A DNA stretch of 64,000 nt, from NCBI RefSeq assembly GCF_900172295.1, contig NZ_FWFL01000002.1:1-64000 (forward strand), in the 5' to 3' direction. The position numbers were made by a program, and so were the translations under genes. The DNA comes from Roseovarius litorisediminis (lineage in GTDB: Bacteria; Pseudomonadota; Alphaproteobacteria; Rhodobacterales; Rhodobacteraceae). The notes beneath the pieces are model-generated. The model was not told the DNA's origin and searched no databases. It saw only the letters and a program-made list of their open reading frames with translations. Positions 1-7,119 of the stretch are shown piece after piece; position 1 is the stretch's first letter; the number at the start of each line of letters is the position of its first letter.

Positions 1-43
1 CGTAGAACAGCGCCGGTTGCGCTTCCTGCCTCGGTCCCATCAT
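1..43 (-). CDS. Transposase, N-terminal 14 codons only (cut by window edge)
   Basis: On the minus strand an ATG at 43-41, followed at once by a second ATG, opens a frame reading MMGPRQEAQPALFY and runs out of the window. A GGGGGAGG Shine-Dalgarno sequence lies just upstream. This start strongly resembles the N-terminus of IS1182/IS5-type transposases, whose opening residues are of the form MMGxxxxxQxxLFY; this comes from memory and was not searched. Only the first codons are visible, so catalytic residues cannot be checked. Confidence 0.6.
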   Translation of the reverse strand, partial: MMGPRQEAQPALFY

Positions 44-125
44 CGCCGGTCCTCCCCCTCGATTACAGGAATTGAATCAGCAGTTCAGACTTCGATCAAG
101 GAAGAGTTTTTCAACAAAATAAGCC
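1..125 (-). mobile_element. End of an insertion sequence
   Basis: The partial transposase start is followed outward by about 80 bases and then by GGAAGAGTTTTTCAACA at 101-117, which looks like an IS terminal inverted repeat. The outer boundary near 100-125 is an estimate, because the other end of the element lies outside the window and the repeat cannot be paired. Confidence 0.5.
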
Positions 126-483
126 CATAGGAGGCGTGTCATATTTTTTTCTGGATGCGTTCGCAGCACGAAATTTTCTGTGACTGCAAACATACCGGTG
201 CTGCCCAGCTGCGAAATGAACGGCCATTCGCGCAAGGCGCAGCGAACATGAGAACGCCTGCAACCGGGTTGCGGGACAAAGAACAAATTCGCTGCAAATG
301 CTCCGATGACCGCTTAGACAAAGGAAGTACAATGTCAGTCTGCGTTCGCACCGATCGTCGCAAAGTGCCTGCGGTGATCAGCGTCGAAGACGTATCGGTT
401 TTACTGTGGGTCACCTCTGGTCCAGGGCCCAGATTTCGTGCGGCGCTCTGCACGTCCTTTGACGCCGGTTAGTAGAGGTCGCG
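126..483. other. No convincing gene
   Basis: About 360 bases between the IS end and the NIPSNAP gene. Open frames exist on both strands, but none has a good ribosome binding site or recognisable protein features. The stretch may be the target-site flank or a decayed gene. Confidence 0.4.
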
Positions 484-822
484 CTACGCCTGATGTTCGC
501 GGATGCCCAAAAGATCCCCATCAAGAACAGGTCGCAGGAAGTGTCGATCGTACCGCAGGATGCACTTCGTCCTTACGGCGAAATCATACACGGCATTGCA
601 ATCTGGGTCGGCTGCGCTTTCTGTCCGATAGACTTCGTAAGCGGCCAAAGACGGGAATGAAAACGCGGCAAAGGCGAGGTCATTTGGCCCCTCGTGTGGG
701 AGGAAGTATCCATGATGTTTGCCCCCAAAACGCTCGACGAGAGGGATCCATGCTCTTGCATAGACTTCGAAATCCGCAGTTTTGGCAGGGTGAATCTTGT
801 AGGTCACGTGACAGGTTATCAT
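484..822 (-). CDS. NIPSNAP-family protein
   Basis: A 112-residue protein that looks like the NIPSNAP family, small ferredoxin-like dimeric alpha/beta-barrel proteins of mostly unknown biochemical role. Visible features are the opening MITCHVTYKIHP, a central HHGYFLPHEGPND-like segment and FAAFSF. The ATG at 822 is chosen over an upstream frame extension because CCGGAGAAATC precedes it and it overlaps the stop of the upstream GFA gene as ATGA (819-822), which implies translational coupling. It is the last gene of the leftward operon that starts at 3723. No enzyme activity can be assigned. Confidence 0.75.
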   Translation of the reverse strand: MITCHVTYKIHPAKTADFEVYARAWIPLVERFGGKHHGYFLPHEGPNDLAFAAFSFPSLAAYEVYRTESAADPDCNAVYDFAVRTKCILRYDRHFLRPVLDGDLLGIREHQA

Positions 823-1322
823 GATTTCTCCGGTTTGATGATTGGGCTGTTGCCCGTCGGCAGTGATTTTGAACCCAAAGGCTCTGATCCCAGAGACTCC
901 GGGAACTTTGCGTGTGTGGAGACTTGCTCCAGATCCAATGCCCACGAAGGTAGCTCTGAGGCGAATATTCTGACCCGTTCGACAACGTTAACCGGTTCGC
1001 TCAGAGATCCGGCCGGAACGATCATCTTTGTTCCGTCACCATTTGCCCACGGAACGCCTGACCCGCAGACCCGGCAGAACGTTTTGGAGATATCACGCCC
1101 TGGCACTTGGTAGCTGACGATATCGTCCGCGCCCGCCAGCCAATCGAGCCCTTCGATCCCCCCGAACAGGTTGGATGCAAACGCTGATCCAGTGATTTGG
1201 CGGCACTGATCACAGCTGCACAAAAACAGTTTCTCAAACGCGTTGACGACCTCAAAGGAGACGGCCCCGCACAGGCAGCCACCTTTGATTTTCTGGACCG
1301 TTCGGTTGTCTGGAGAGGTCAT
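819..1322 (-). CDS. GFA-family zinc protein (DUF636/CENP-V fold)
   Basis: A 167-residue protein of the glutathione-dependent formaldehyde-activating (GFA) family. The cysteine pattern is typical: GCLCGAVSFE near residue 15, CSCDQC near 35-40 and FCRVCGSG near 82-88, which would bind zinc. Family members were once thought to help glutathione react with formaldehyde, but for most the role is unproven. The C-terminal 25 residues after the core are low in conservation signals. It overlaps the NIPSNAP gene downstream by 4 bases and follows a glyoxalase-family gene, so the operon may handle small reactive carbonyls; that is inference. Confidence 0.8.
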   Translation of the reverse strand: MTSPDNRTVQKIKGGCLCGAVSFEVVNAFEKLFLCSCDQCRQITGSAFASNLFGGIEGLDWLAGADDIVSYQVPGRDISKTFCRVCGSGVPWANGDGTKMIVPAGSLSEPVNVVERVRIFASELPSWALDLEQVSTHAKFPESLGSEPLGSKSLPTGNSPIIKPEKS

Positions 1323-1366
1323 TACCTGTGCCTTTCATACTGCATCACGCCGCCCGTTTTCACGCG

Positions 1367-1795
1367 CTACTTTGCCGTTTCGATCAACTCGATGCTGTAT
1401 CCATCCGGATCCTCGAGAAACGCGATGACTTCCTTTTTCCCTATTTCCGAGGGTGCAGATTTCATGGGGCCAGCCGGTCTTGTTATCTTAACGCCCATTT
1501 TCGACAGACACTCGCAGGCCGCGTAGATATCCGATACTTCAAGCGCGATGTGGCCGTATCCGTTACCGTGTTGATAGCTGGTTTCATCCCAGTTCCATGT
1601 CAATTCAATCGTCGGGGCCGATGGGCTGTCGCCGTATCCCATAAAGGCCAGTGTGAAACGGCCTTCGGGGAACGTCTCGCGCCGCATCTCACGCATGCCT
1701 AAAGCATCCCGGTAAAAAGCAATAGAGCGATCAAGGTCACCCACACGTAACATCGTGTAAAGAATGCGTGTGGGGAGGATGGTTTGTTCGGTCAT
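1367..1795 (-). CDS. VOC/glyoxalase I-like protein (lactoylglutathione lyase type)
   Basis: A 142-residue protein with the vicinal-oxygen-chelate fold. It opens with ILYTMLRVGDLDRSIAFY, then LGM near residue 32, a GHIALEV segment carrying a metal-ligand histidine near residue 81, and closes with DPDGYSIELIE containing the metal-ligand glutamate. This layout is that of GloA, which converts the methylglyoxal-glutathione hemithioacetal to S-lactoylglutathione. The start has AAGGA about 8 bases upstream. Its place in a TetR-controlled operon rather than alone suggests a paralogue with a specialised substrate, so no gene symbol is given. Confidence 0.8.
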   Translation of the reverse strand: MTEQTILPTRILYTMLRVGDLDRSIAFYRDALGMREMRRETFPEGRFTLAFMGYGDSPSAPTIELTWNWDETSYQHGNGYGHIALEVSDIYAACECLSKMGVKITRPAGPMKSAPSEIGKKEVIAFLEDPDGYSIELIETAK

Positions 1796-1866
1796 TCGAA
1801 TTGTCCTTGCGAGAGATAGGGTGCCGACAAGCCGCGACGCGCGGCTTGTCGGCTAAAGAAACTAAC

Positions 1867-2358
1867 TTAGGTTTTTTGGCATACTTCGCCGCTGTAGCGA
1901 ACCAGTCCTTCAAGGCCGTTAGGGTCACGCAAGTCGACCAGGCCATAGCTGTTGAAAGAACCGTTGGCCCCCTCCATCGTGCCGCGTCCGGTGCCCTCTT
2001 GGATGTCATAGGTGATCTCAATCATGAAACGTCCGGGTTTGCCGGGCACAGCTGTCAAAATCCCGAGATCTTTGGTCTGGAACGCGCCGCCATCGGCACG
2101 GCCAAAGTAATGCTCCATATCCATTTCGAGGCCCGTAGCTGTTTCGCGCTGACCGGTTATTTTGCCCGCTGCGTTTTGCACACTGCCCGTCAATGTGGCG
2201 GAGATGATGATGGGGTTGCCTTCACCTTCGGCGAAGAAGTTCGGGATTGCGACGCCACCGATAGGGGAGCAGACAGCCGGAGCGGCAGACGCGCCTGTGG
2301 TGCCCGAGAGGGAGATGCCGGACGCGAGGGCCAGTGCGACGAGGGAGAGTCTAATCAT
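1867..2358 (-). CDS. Small secreted protein of unknown function
   Basis: A 163-residue protein with a clear N-terminal signal peptide: MIRL, a hydrophobic stretch SLVALALASGISL, and a cleavage site near ASAAP around residues 24-26. The mature part has two cysteines, one right after the signal (AVC) and one near the C-terminus (EVC), which could form a disulfide joining the two ends. I do not recognise the family; the size and beta-rich look suggest a calycin-like or DUF3224-like barrel, but this is a guess. AAAGGAAAATAAC precedes the ATG. It is the third gene of the leftward operon. Confidence 0.65.
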   Translation of the reverse strand: MIRLSLVALALASGISLSGTTGASAAPAVCSPIGGVAIPNFFAEGEGNPIIISATLTGSVQNAAGKITGQRETATGLEMDMEHYFGRADGGAFQTKDLGILTAVPGKPGRFMIEITYDIQEGTGRGTMEGANGSFNSYGLVDLRDPNGLEGLVRYSGEVCQKT

Positions 2359-2484
2359 GTTATTTTCCTTTGAGTAAGATGGAGTTGAGACGAGTGGTTT
2401 CGTTAGGGTGCGCGCACCCGCCCGCTGGCCCTCACATACGGGCCAGCGGCTTGTTAAAAGAGAGATATTGCAGCTGGCTTTGGC

Positions 2485-2916
2485 TCAGGCGGCGGTAATA
2501 TCCATCGCCTTTTGGATGTCACCAAGACGGAAAATCTGCCCGGCTCCGGCCCAGCCACCGTCAGTGACCTCATAAAGCATGGCCCAGTGGTTGAGCCTGT
2601 CCTCGTGGGGGCCGACGAAATCATCGACGATACGGCCGATTTCAGCGACCAGGCTCGTTCTGGTCTCGTCGCTCAACGCGCCCTGCGGTGTTGTCACAGC
2701 GATGCGAAACGGAGGTTTATCCAGCGGCACGCCGCCCACATAGAATGTACCCTGAGGCTTTTCATTGAAATGGGCCCAGACAAGCGACTGTGCGCCTGCG
2801 CTTGCCAATGGTGCACCTTCGGCTGTGAGGACGGCATTCGAGAGTTGTGACATCAGCGCGTCTTGCTTCGATTTATCCAGATCACCCAATGGGGCGTCTA
2901 CTTGAATGAGCGGCAC
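2485..2916 (-). CDS. Tautomerase-superfamily protein
   Basis: A protein of about 143 residues resembling the 4-oxalocrotonate tautomerase/MIF superfamily. The longest frame opens with TTG at 2928, but the GTG at 2916 gives MPLIQVDAPLG, putting proline directly after the initiator. An N-terminal proline exposed after Met removal is the catalytic base in this superfamily, so I take 2916 as the start; GGAAATATCC lies just before it. Later segments (VWAHFNEKP, FYVGGVPL) fit a trimeric tautomerase. Substrate unknown. It sits between the tandem YdhR-like gene and the secreted protein in the same operon. Confidence 0.65.
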   Translation of the reverse strand: MPLIQVDAPLGDLDKSKQDALMSQLSNAVLTAEGAPLASAGAQSLVWAHFNEKPQGTFYVGGVPLDKPPFRIAVTTPQGALSDETRTSLVAEIGRIVDDFVGPHEDRLNHWAMLYEVTDGGWAGAGQIFRLGDIQKAMDITAA

Positions 2917-2940
2917 GGATATTTCCAATCTTTGCTTAGG

Positions 2941-3723
2941 TTAGATGTAATAAGGGGAATGGAGGCTACGGCTGGCGGCCTCTGCGACGCTTGCGTCAAA
3001 CACGCGGGTGTAAAAAGCAGCGTTGAGCTTCGCTGCGGTTTTCGGGAAGTCGTCAACTGCGAATGCATGCGCGTTTTCCACCGTGTCGAACGCATCGACT
3101 CCGCCAAGCGTATTGGTGTTCAACCCACTGAGCCAAAGCTTGGAGATCAGCCCTTTTTGCTGCTTCAGGACCGGGTTGCGATCCCGCCACGGGGCTTTTT
3201 CAAACGGGACGTTGATTTGCACTTCGGTGTACACAAAGGCACCAGGGGCCTGCGTTGGGACAGCCCCAAAATGCGGTGACCCCATGTCGCGACTTGCATC
3301 CGAAACGACAGCGGCATCAAACACGCGGGTTGTTTGTGCGACGCCGAAGTTTCTGGAAGCTGCGGGGAAGAAGGTGGTGCAGTAGTGCTGTGCCGTCTCG
3401 ACGCTGTCGAAGCTGTAGATGCCACCAACCGAGTTATTCCCGACCCCCGAGAACCACGTCTTGTTGAGAAAGCCCGGCTCATTCGCAATCTGGTCGTTGA
3501 GCGCCTGCCACGGCACGGTTTCGAAGGGCACGGAGATTTGCAATTCGGTGTATACGAAGGCCTTGGGGATCATTTGTTTTTCTCCTTTTTCAGATTCGGT
3601 GCTGGCCATCGCCAGCTTGCCGCAGAGTGTGAGGTTGACGGTTGTCACGGCCGCAACTGTGCTCGCTATGATTGTGCGTCGGTTGATCCCTTTCGCGGCC
3701 TGCGACCTTTTCTGATATGTCAT
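2941..3723 (-). CDS. Exported protein with two tandem YdhR-like ferredoxin-fold domains
   Basis: A 260-residue protein. Residues 14-42 form an export signal with a twin-arginine-like NRRTIIAS start, a hydrophobic stretch and an AMAS cleavage site, so Tat export is possible. The rest is an internal duplication: FVYTELQISVPFETVPW near residue 56 recurs as FVYTEVQINVPFEKAPW near residue 165, and each copy later has a GG-(I/V)-(Y/D)-x-F-D segment and TRVFDA. Each unit resembles YdhR-type monooxygenase-fold proteins, small dimeric ferredoxin-like barrels. AAGGA lies 8 bases before the ATG. It is the first gene of the leftward operon behind the TetR operators. Function unknown. Confidence 0.7.
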   Translation of the reverse strand: MTYQKRSQAAKGINRRTIIASTVAAVTTVNLTLCGKLAMASTESEKGEKQMIPKAFVYTELQISVPFETVPWQALNDQIANEPGFLNKTWFSGVGNNSVGGIYSFDSVETAQHYCTTFFPAASRNFGVAQTTRVFDAAVVSDASRDMGSPHFGAVPTQAPGAFVYTEVQINVPFEKAPWRDRNPVLKQQKGLISKLWLSGLNTNTLGGVDAFDTVENAHAFAVDDFPKTAAKLNAAFYTRVFDASVAEAASRSLHSPYYI

Positions 3724-3785
3724 CTCGCTATCCTTTGTGTCTGCAGCGCCCAGCTTGATCGGTTGCGTCGCGGTAGAGTTTGATT

Positions 3786-3857
3786 TATAACGATCACTAT
3801 ATATCCACTATATAACGATCCCTATATCGTCAACCTCAAAAAATAGAGATCGCTATA
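3786..3857. promoter_or_regulatory. Three TetR-operator-like 17-bp repeats
   Basis: TATAACGATCACTATAT at 3786-3802, TATAACGATCCCTATAT at 3811-3827, and the inverted AAATAGAGATCGCTATA at 3841-3857 share the form TATAxCGATCxCTATxT. Each is a partial palindrome around CGATC. The first two are spaced by 25 bp start to start. They fill the gap between the leftward operon and the divergent TetR gene, so they are the likely binding sites of that regulator. Confidence 0.65.
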
Positions 3858-3877
3858 TATACCTGAAAGAACAGTTG

Positions 3878-4456
3878 ATGGCGCAGTTGAAAACGAAGAA
3901 AGAACAAACCCGCGCGCGCATTCTGGACGCTGCAAGCCAGAGCTTTAGAAGCAGCGGCTATGCGGGCACCGGCGTCGACGGTATCGCAAAGGCCGCAGGC
4001 GTGACGTCGGGCGCGTTTTATGCCCACTTCGGATCAAAGGACGGCGCGTTTGAAGCCGCACTCGCGACCGGAATGGACGAAGTGATAGAGAGCATTCCGA
4101 ATTTTCAAAGGGATTTTGGTCCTGATTGGGTCGCTGCCTTTGCCGATTATTATCTAGGCGAGGCGCATCGTAACGATCTTGCCTGCGGGTGCGCGATGAC
4201 GACCCTGTCTCCCGAGGTCGCGCGGGCCGACCCCGAAGTTCACATGGCGTATGAAGCAAAGATGAACAAAATTGTGGGTTTGATCGCTGATGGTTTGAGC
4301 GGGGACTCGGATGAGGCCCGCCGAGCCCGAGCTTGGGCGATGTTGAGCGCGCTGATCGGTGGGCTGACGTTGTCACGCGCCGTAGCAAGCCCGGATATCG
4401 CGAACGGGATCGCTGCGGCAGTCCGCGCCGCAGCCTTGGTCGCCTCTAAGGCTTGA
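3878..4456 (+). CDS. TetR/AcrR-family transcriptional regulator
   Basis: A 192-residue regulator. Residues 9-55 are the TetR helix-turn-helix: RARILDAASQSFRSSGY, then the recognition part GIAKAAGVTSGAFYAHFGSKD, followed by an all-helical ligand-binding domain with a CGCAMTTL segment seen in the subgroup whose C-terminal domain resembles LmrA/YxaF-type regulators. The ATG at 3878 is preferred over a TTG three bases earlier. It is transcribed away from the six-gene operon and is separated from it by three operator-like repeats, so it most likely represses that operon and itself until a small ligand binds. Confidence 0.85.
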   Translation: MAQLKTKKEQTRARILDAASQSFRSSGYAGTGVDGIAKAAGVTSGAFYAHFGSKDGAFEAALATGMDEVIESIPNFQRDFGPDWVAAFADYYLGEAHRNDLACGCAMTTLSPEVARADPEVHMAYEAKMNKIVGLIADGLSGDSDEARRARAWAMLSALIGGLTLSRAVASPDIANGIAAAVRAAALVASKA

Positions 4457-4856
4457 CGCACGGTCTTGAGCCACAACGTCCGACTTGGCCTTCAATCTCC
4501 CGTTAGGCTGTGCGCTTCTCACGGCACGAGAACCTTAAAACCGCGCGTCGAACGACCGGTTTGAATTTAGGTCAATTCGCTCGCAGTGAACGGCCGTTTC
4601 TATGAAATTGTGCTGCAGCGCCGCGACTCATTCGGCAACTTGATCGAGATGCGAAGGCGAAATTCGCTGCGTCAGTATCGGTCGGCTTCGTCCCGCAACC
4701 CGGTCATAGCTGCATCGTTCGCCAGTGTCTGCTCTGTCGCATAGCAGGCCTTGGTTCATACCGCACCGAACGGCAGCCTTTAACCCGGTACCGGACTTGC
4801 TTGGCGGGCTGATGTTGGGCAAGCTAATAGTACAAGCTGACGGGTTGGAGACTATC
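4457..4856. other. No gene seen
   Basis: About 400 bases between the TetR gene and a GNAT gene. The frames here have poor starts and no recognisable motifs. It probably holds the promoter of the acetyltransferase gene, but I cannot point to clear promoter elements. Confidence 0.4.
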
Positions 4857-5435
4857 ATGATTGAACTTGAACGGCCGTTTCGACTTGCCGACGAAAAAGA
4901 CGCGCACAGCCTGGCAGATTTGGTCAATTTCGCCGGTGAGGGGCTTCCGCTTCATATCTGGACTGGTCTTGCTCGGGACGACGAAGATCCTTGGGAGATT
5001 GGACGGGCCCGGCAGGCTGAAAAGGCGCGCGATGGCCAGATTGTTGTCATGGACAATGGTGACGGAGCCGTCGCAGGCCTAACAGGCTATTCGATCAGAT
5101 CAGAGCCCGAGCCGATTGGCGAAGATTTTCCGCCACTGTTTCGACCTCTTCAGGAGCTTGAGAACAACGCTCTCGAATCTTGGTATGTCAACGTTCTAGC
5201 ATGCTACCCTACACACCGCGGTCAGGGCATTGGATCACAGCTCCTCGAGTTGGCGGAAAGGATTGGCGCCTCCGAGGGGTTGAGGCGCATGAGCGTGATC
5301 GTTGCAAGCAACAATACCGGTGCGCGCCGTCTCTACGAACGACATGGCTATCGTCAGGCGGCCACTCTACCATGTGTCAAAGCGACATGGGAAACGGATA
5401 CAGAGGCTTGGGTTCTTCTCATCAAATCGCTTTGA
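4857..5435 (+). CDS. GNAT-family N-acetyltransferase
   Basis: A 192-residue acetyltransferase. The acetyl-CoA binding motif A is visible as ACYPTHRGQGIGSQLLELAE (R/Q-x-x-G-x-G/A form), followed by VIVASNNTGARRLYERHGY, the typical motif B with the N-x-x-A-x-x-L-Y-E-x-x-G-(Y/F) signature. The open frame extends upstream, but the ATG at 4857 has GGAG about 7 bases upstream and begins right where the GNAT fold should start. The acceptor substrate cannot be told. It is flanked by gene-poor DNA on both sides, as expected in an accessory region. Confidence 0.8.
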   Translation: MIELERPFRLADEKDAHSLADLVNFAGEGLPLHIWTGLARDDEDPWEIGRARQAEKARDGQIVVMDNGDGAVAGLTGYSIRSEPEPIGEDFPPLFRPLQELENNALESWYVNVLACYPTHRGQGIGSQLLELAERIGASEGLRRMSVIVASNNTGARRLYERHGYRQAATLPCVKATWETDTEAWVLLIKSL

Positions 5436-5765
5436 GGTAGCGATTGTCGGCTTTGTCCCGCTCAGCAGACCTTAAAGAAAGACGCTGCGAATGGCTGCTT
5501 CCAGCCAGTTTTTAGGTCCAGAGAATGTTGGAAAAACGAACATTTCTTCCAACCGTCATGTTTTGGCCGAACCTTCTAAAACACTTAATTTAAAGGGCTT
5601 TATCACGCTTCTACACAGATTGGAGAATATCGGGAAAATACCGTGGCCGAACCGAAAAAAGCAGTGAAATAGCCTTGTTTCTAGCCATATTTTGAAGGGT
5701 AAACTGATGAGTGTCCCCGATGGTGACCCAACCCTTCACACAGACCGAACTTTTTCGCATAGTAA
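5436..5765. other. AT-richer gene-free stretch
   Basis: About 330 bases with no convincing gene. By eye it is richer in A and T than its surroundings (for example around 5575-5600). GTTGGAA at 5528-5534 and TTCCAAC near 5548-5554 could pair. If the next feature is a plasmid RepC remnant, this could be a decayed replication-control region, but nothing here proves that. Confidence 0.3.
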
Positions 5766-6116
5766 CCTATCATTGCCTTCAAAGACAGCCCCATCGGTAA
5801 ACGGTGGGGCTGCAGGGACGCGGATGTGGTGCCAAATGCGCCGCTGGAAGAGCTGGTGGATAGGGAGCTGGAAGAGTGGGTGGCTGAAACGCGTAAAAAA
5901 CGCGGTGCAGCGCTTGATCTGCCGACCGTGATGCAGGCTTGTCCTGAATTTGCGTCCTGGGCGCGCAATATGGGCGGATATCTAAAGGATTGGGGCGATC
6001 TTCACCGGGTTGTAGGTCAACTCAGGCCGATGATCGGCATATCAGAGCACGCCTGGAATCTTGCGCAGGGCACCGCATACGTTTGTGACGACGTCAGAGC
6101 TCCTGTCGACGTTTGA
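5766..6116 (+). pseudogene. Fragment resembling RepC plasmid replication initiator
   Basis: The frame from the stop at 5763 to the stop at 6114-6116 has no good ATG and no ribosome binding site, yet its sequence looks protein-like: ELVDRELEEWV, then LDLPTVMQACPEFASWA, GYLKDWGDLHRVVGQLRPMIGIS and EHAWNLAQ. The order ACPE, a (W)xDL segment and a V-R-x-M-(L/I)-G-(V/I)-S-x-x-A-(W/Y) segment is how I remember the C-terminal half of RepC from repABC plasmids. RepC is normally about 400 residues, so this is about a quarter of it, consistent with a remnant. A short unrelated protein cannot be excluded. Confidence 0.45.
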
Positions 6117-6205
6117 TCTGCAGAGCTTGAGGGATTTGCCTGAACTGAACCTAGCCGAAACACTTCCGCATCCGATGTAGTCAGATTAGTGTGCCTTTGC
6201 GGCGA

Positions 6206-7117
6206 CTATAGAGTGCGTCCGCGCATTAGAACTTCTTGGTTCGTTTCTACGTGATATTCGTTTGGAAAAAGCGCGCTTAGCCAACCCTTAAGTACCTGCC
6301 AACGGCGTGCAGCTTCTTTTTCCGTGATGCCGCATAAAGAACGCAAAAGGTCATGAGCGGCGCCGTCAGTAAGGCCCGTTGTTGATAGCCGTTCAATCTC
6401 CTGAACAATGACAGTGTTCCTGAAAATAGTCGTGAGTGCTTCGCGGAATCCCACCTCGTTTAGGCCCGGCGGAATTGCAAGCATTTCAAGGTCGTTTTTG
6501 GCAGAACGCATTGCGCTTGCTGGCATTTGATCCTCATCGCCGACGTAGGCTTCCCATAGGCCTGACCATCTAGGGCATTGCGGCGCCCACACAGTCGTAT
6601 CTTCGGCATCTTCCGGATCTGCTTCCGGCCGAGCAATAGGATTGCCAGATATCCGCAACGCTTCTGCTTGTTCAGCGAGTGCAACCTTCATTTCTTGTGT
6701 TGCGATAATAGAGTTGGCCATCAATTTGGTCCACCACTCGTTCAGGCCATGTTTATGTGAATCCAACTCTACGAGCAATTCCAAGTTAGCTGGAGAGCGC
6801 CATCCCAGAGCGGTGTGGGTCAAGTTGGCTGAGCCAACGAGGCAAAGATCATCAGCAGCAAAGAATTTGGCATGAAGATGTGGATGAACCAACAAAGTTG
6901 ACCCCGCACGTGCGCTCAGCTGATCCAAAATTTCAAGATCACAGACGCCGCTGGCGATGTCCTCTGGCCGCCAACGCGTTACGCAAGTAACAGTTACGCC
7001 TGCAGGAACCGCCATTAGCGCCCTTTCGAGCGAATGAGACTTAATAAACGGCGCGGCAATTTGCACGCTGGTTTGCGCTCGGCTAAGGATCGAGAGAAGG
7101 TGCTCACCAATCTTCAT
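6206..7117 (-). CDS. Phospholipase D-like protein, putative nuclease of the defence operon
   Basis: A 303-residue protein with one clear PLD catalytic motif, HLHAKFFAADDLCLVGSANL (HxK, then D, then GSxN) near residues 80-99. Single-motif PLD proteins of this size often act as dimeric nucleases that cut DNA without a metal ion. The N-terminal part (HLLSILSRAQTSVQIAAPFI) is the usual beta-strand lead of the fold; the C-terminal half after about residue 160 is unfamiliar and helical. It is the last gene of the long leftward operon, starting 2 bases after the stop of the GHKL gene. By context it is a candidate DNA-cleaving effector. Confidence 0.75.
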   Translation of the reverse strand: MKIGEHLLSILSRAQTSVQIAAPFIKSHSLERALMAVPAGVTVTCVTRWRPEDIASGVCDLEILDQLSARAGSTLLVHPHLHAKFFAADDLCLVGSANLTHTALGWRSPANLELLVELDSHKHGLNEWWTKLMANSIIATQEMKVALAEQAEALRISGNPIARPEADPEDAEDTTVWAPQCPRWSGLWEAYVGDEDQMPASAMRSAKNDLEMLAIPPGLNEVGFREALTTIFRNTVIVQEIERLSTTGLTDGAAHDLLRSLCGITEKEAARRWQVLKGWLSALFPNEYHVETNQEVLMRGRTL

Positions 7118-7119
7118 CT

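Noticed and set aside
155..472. A 105-codon rightward frame next to the IS
   Set aside because: Cysteine- and arginine-rich composition typical of a chance frame, no ribosome binding site, and a competing frame on the other strand.
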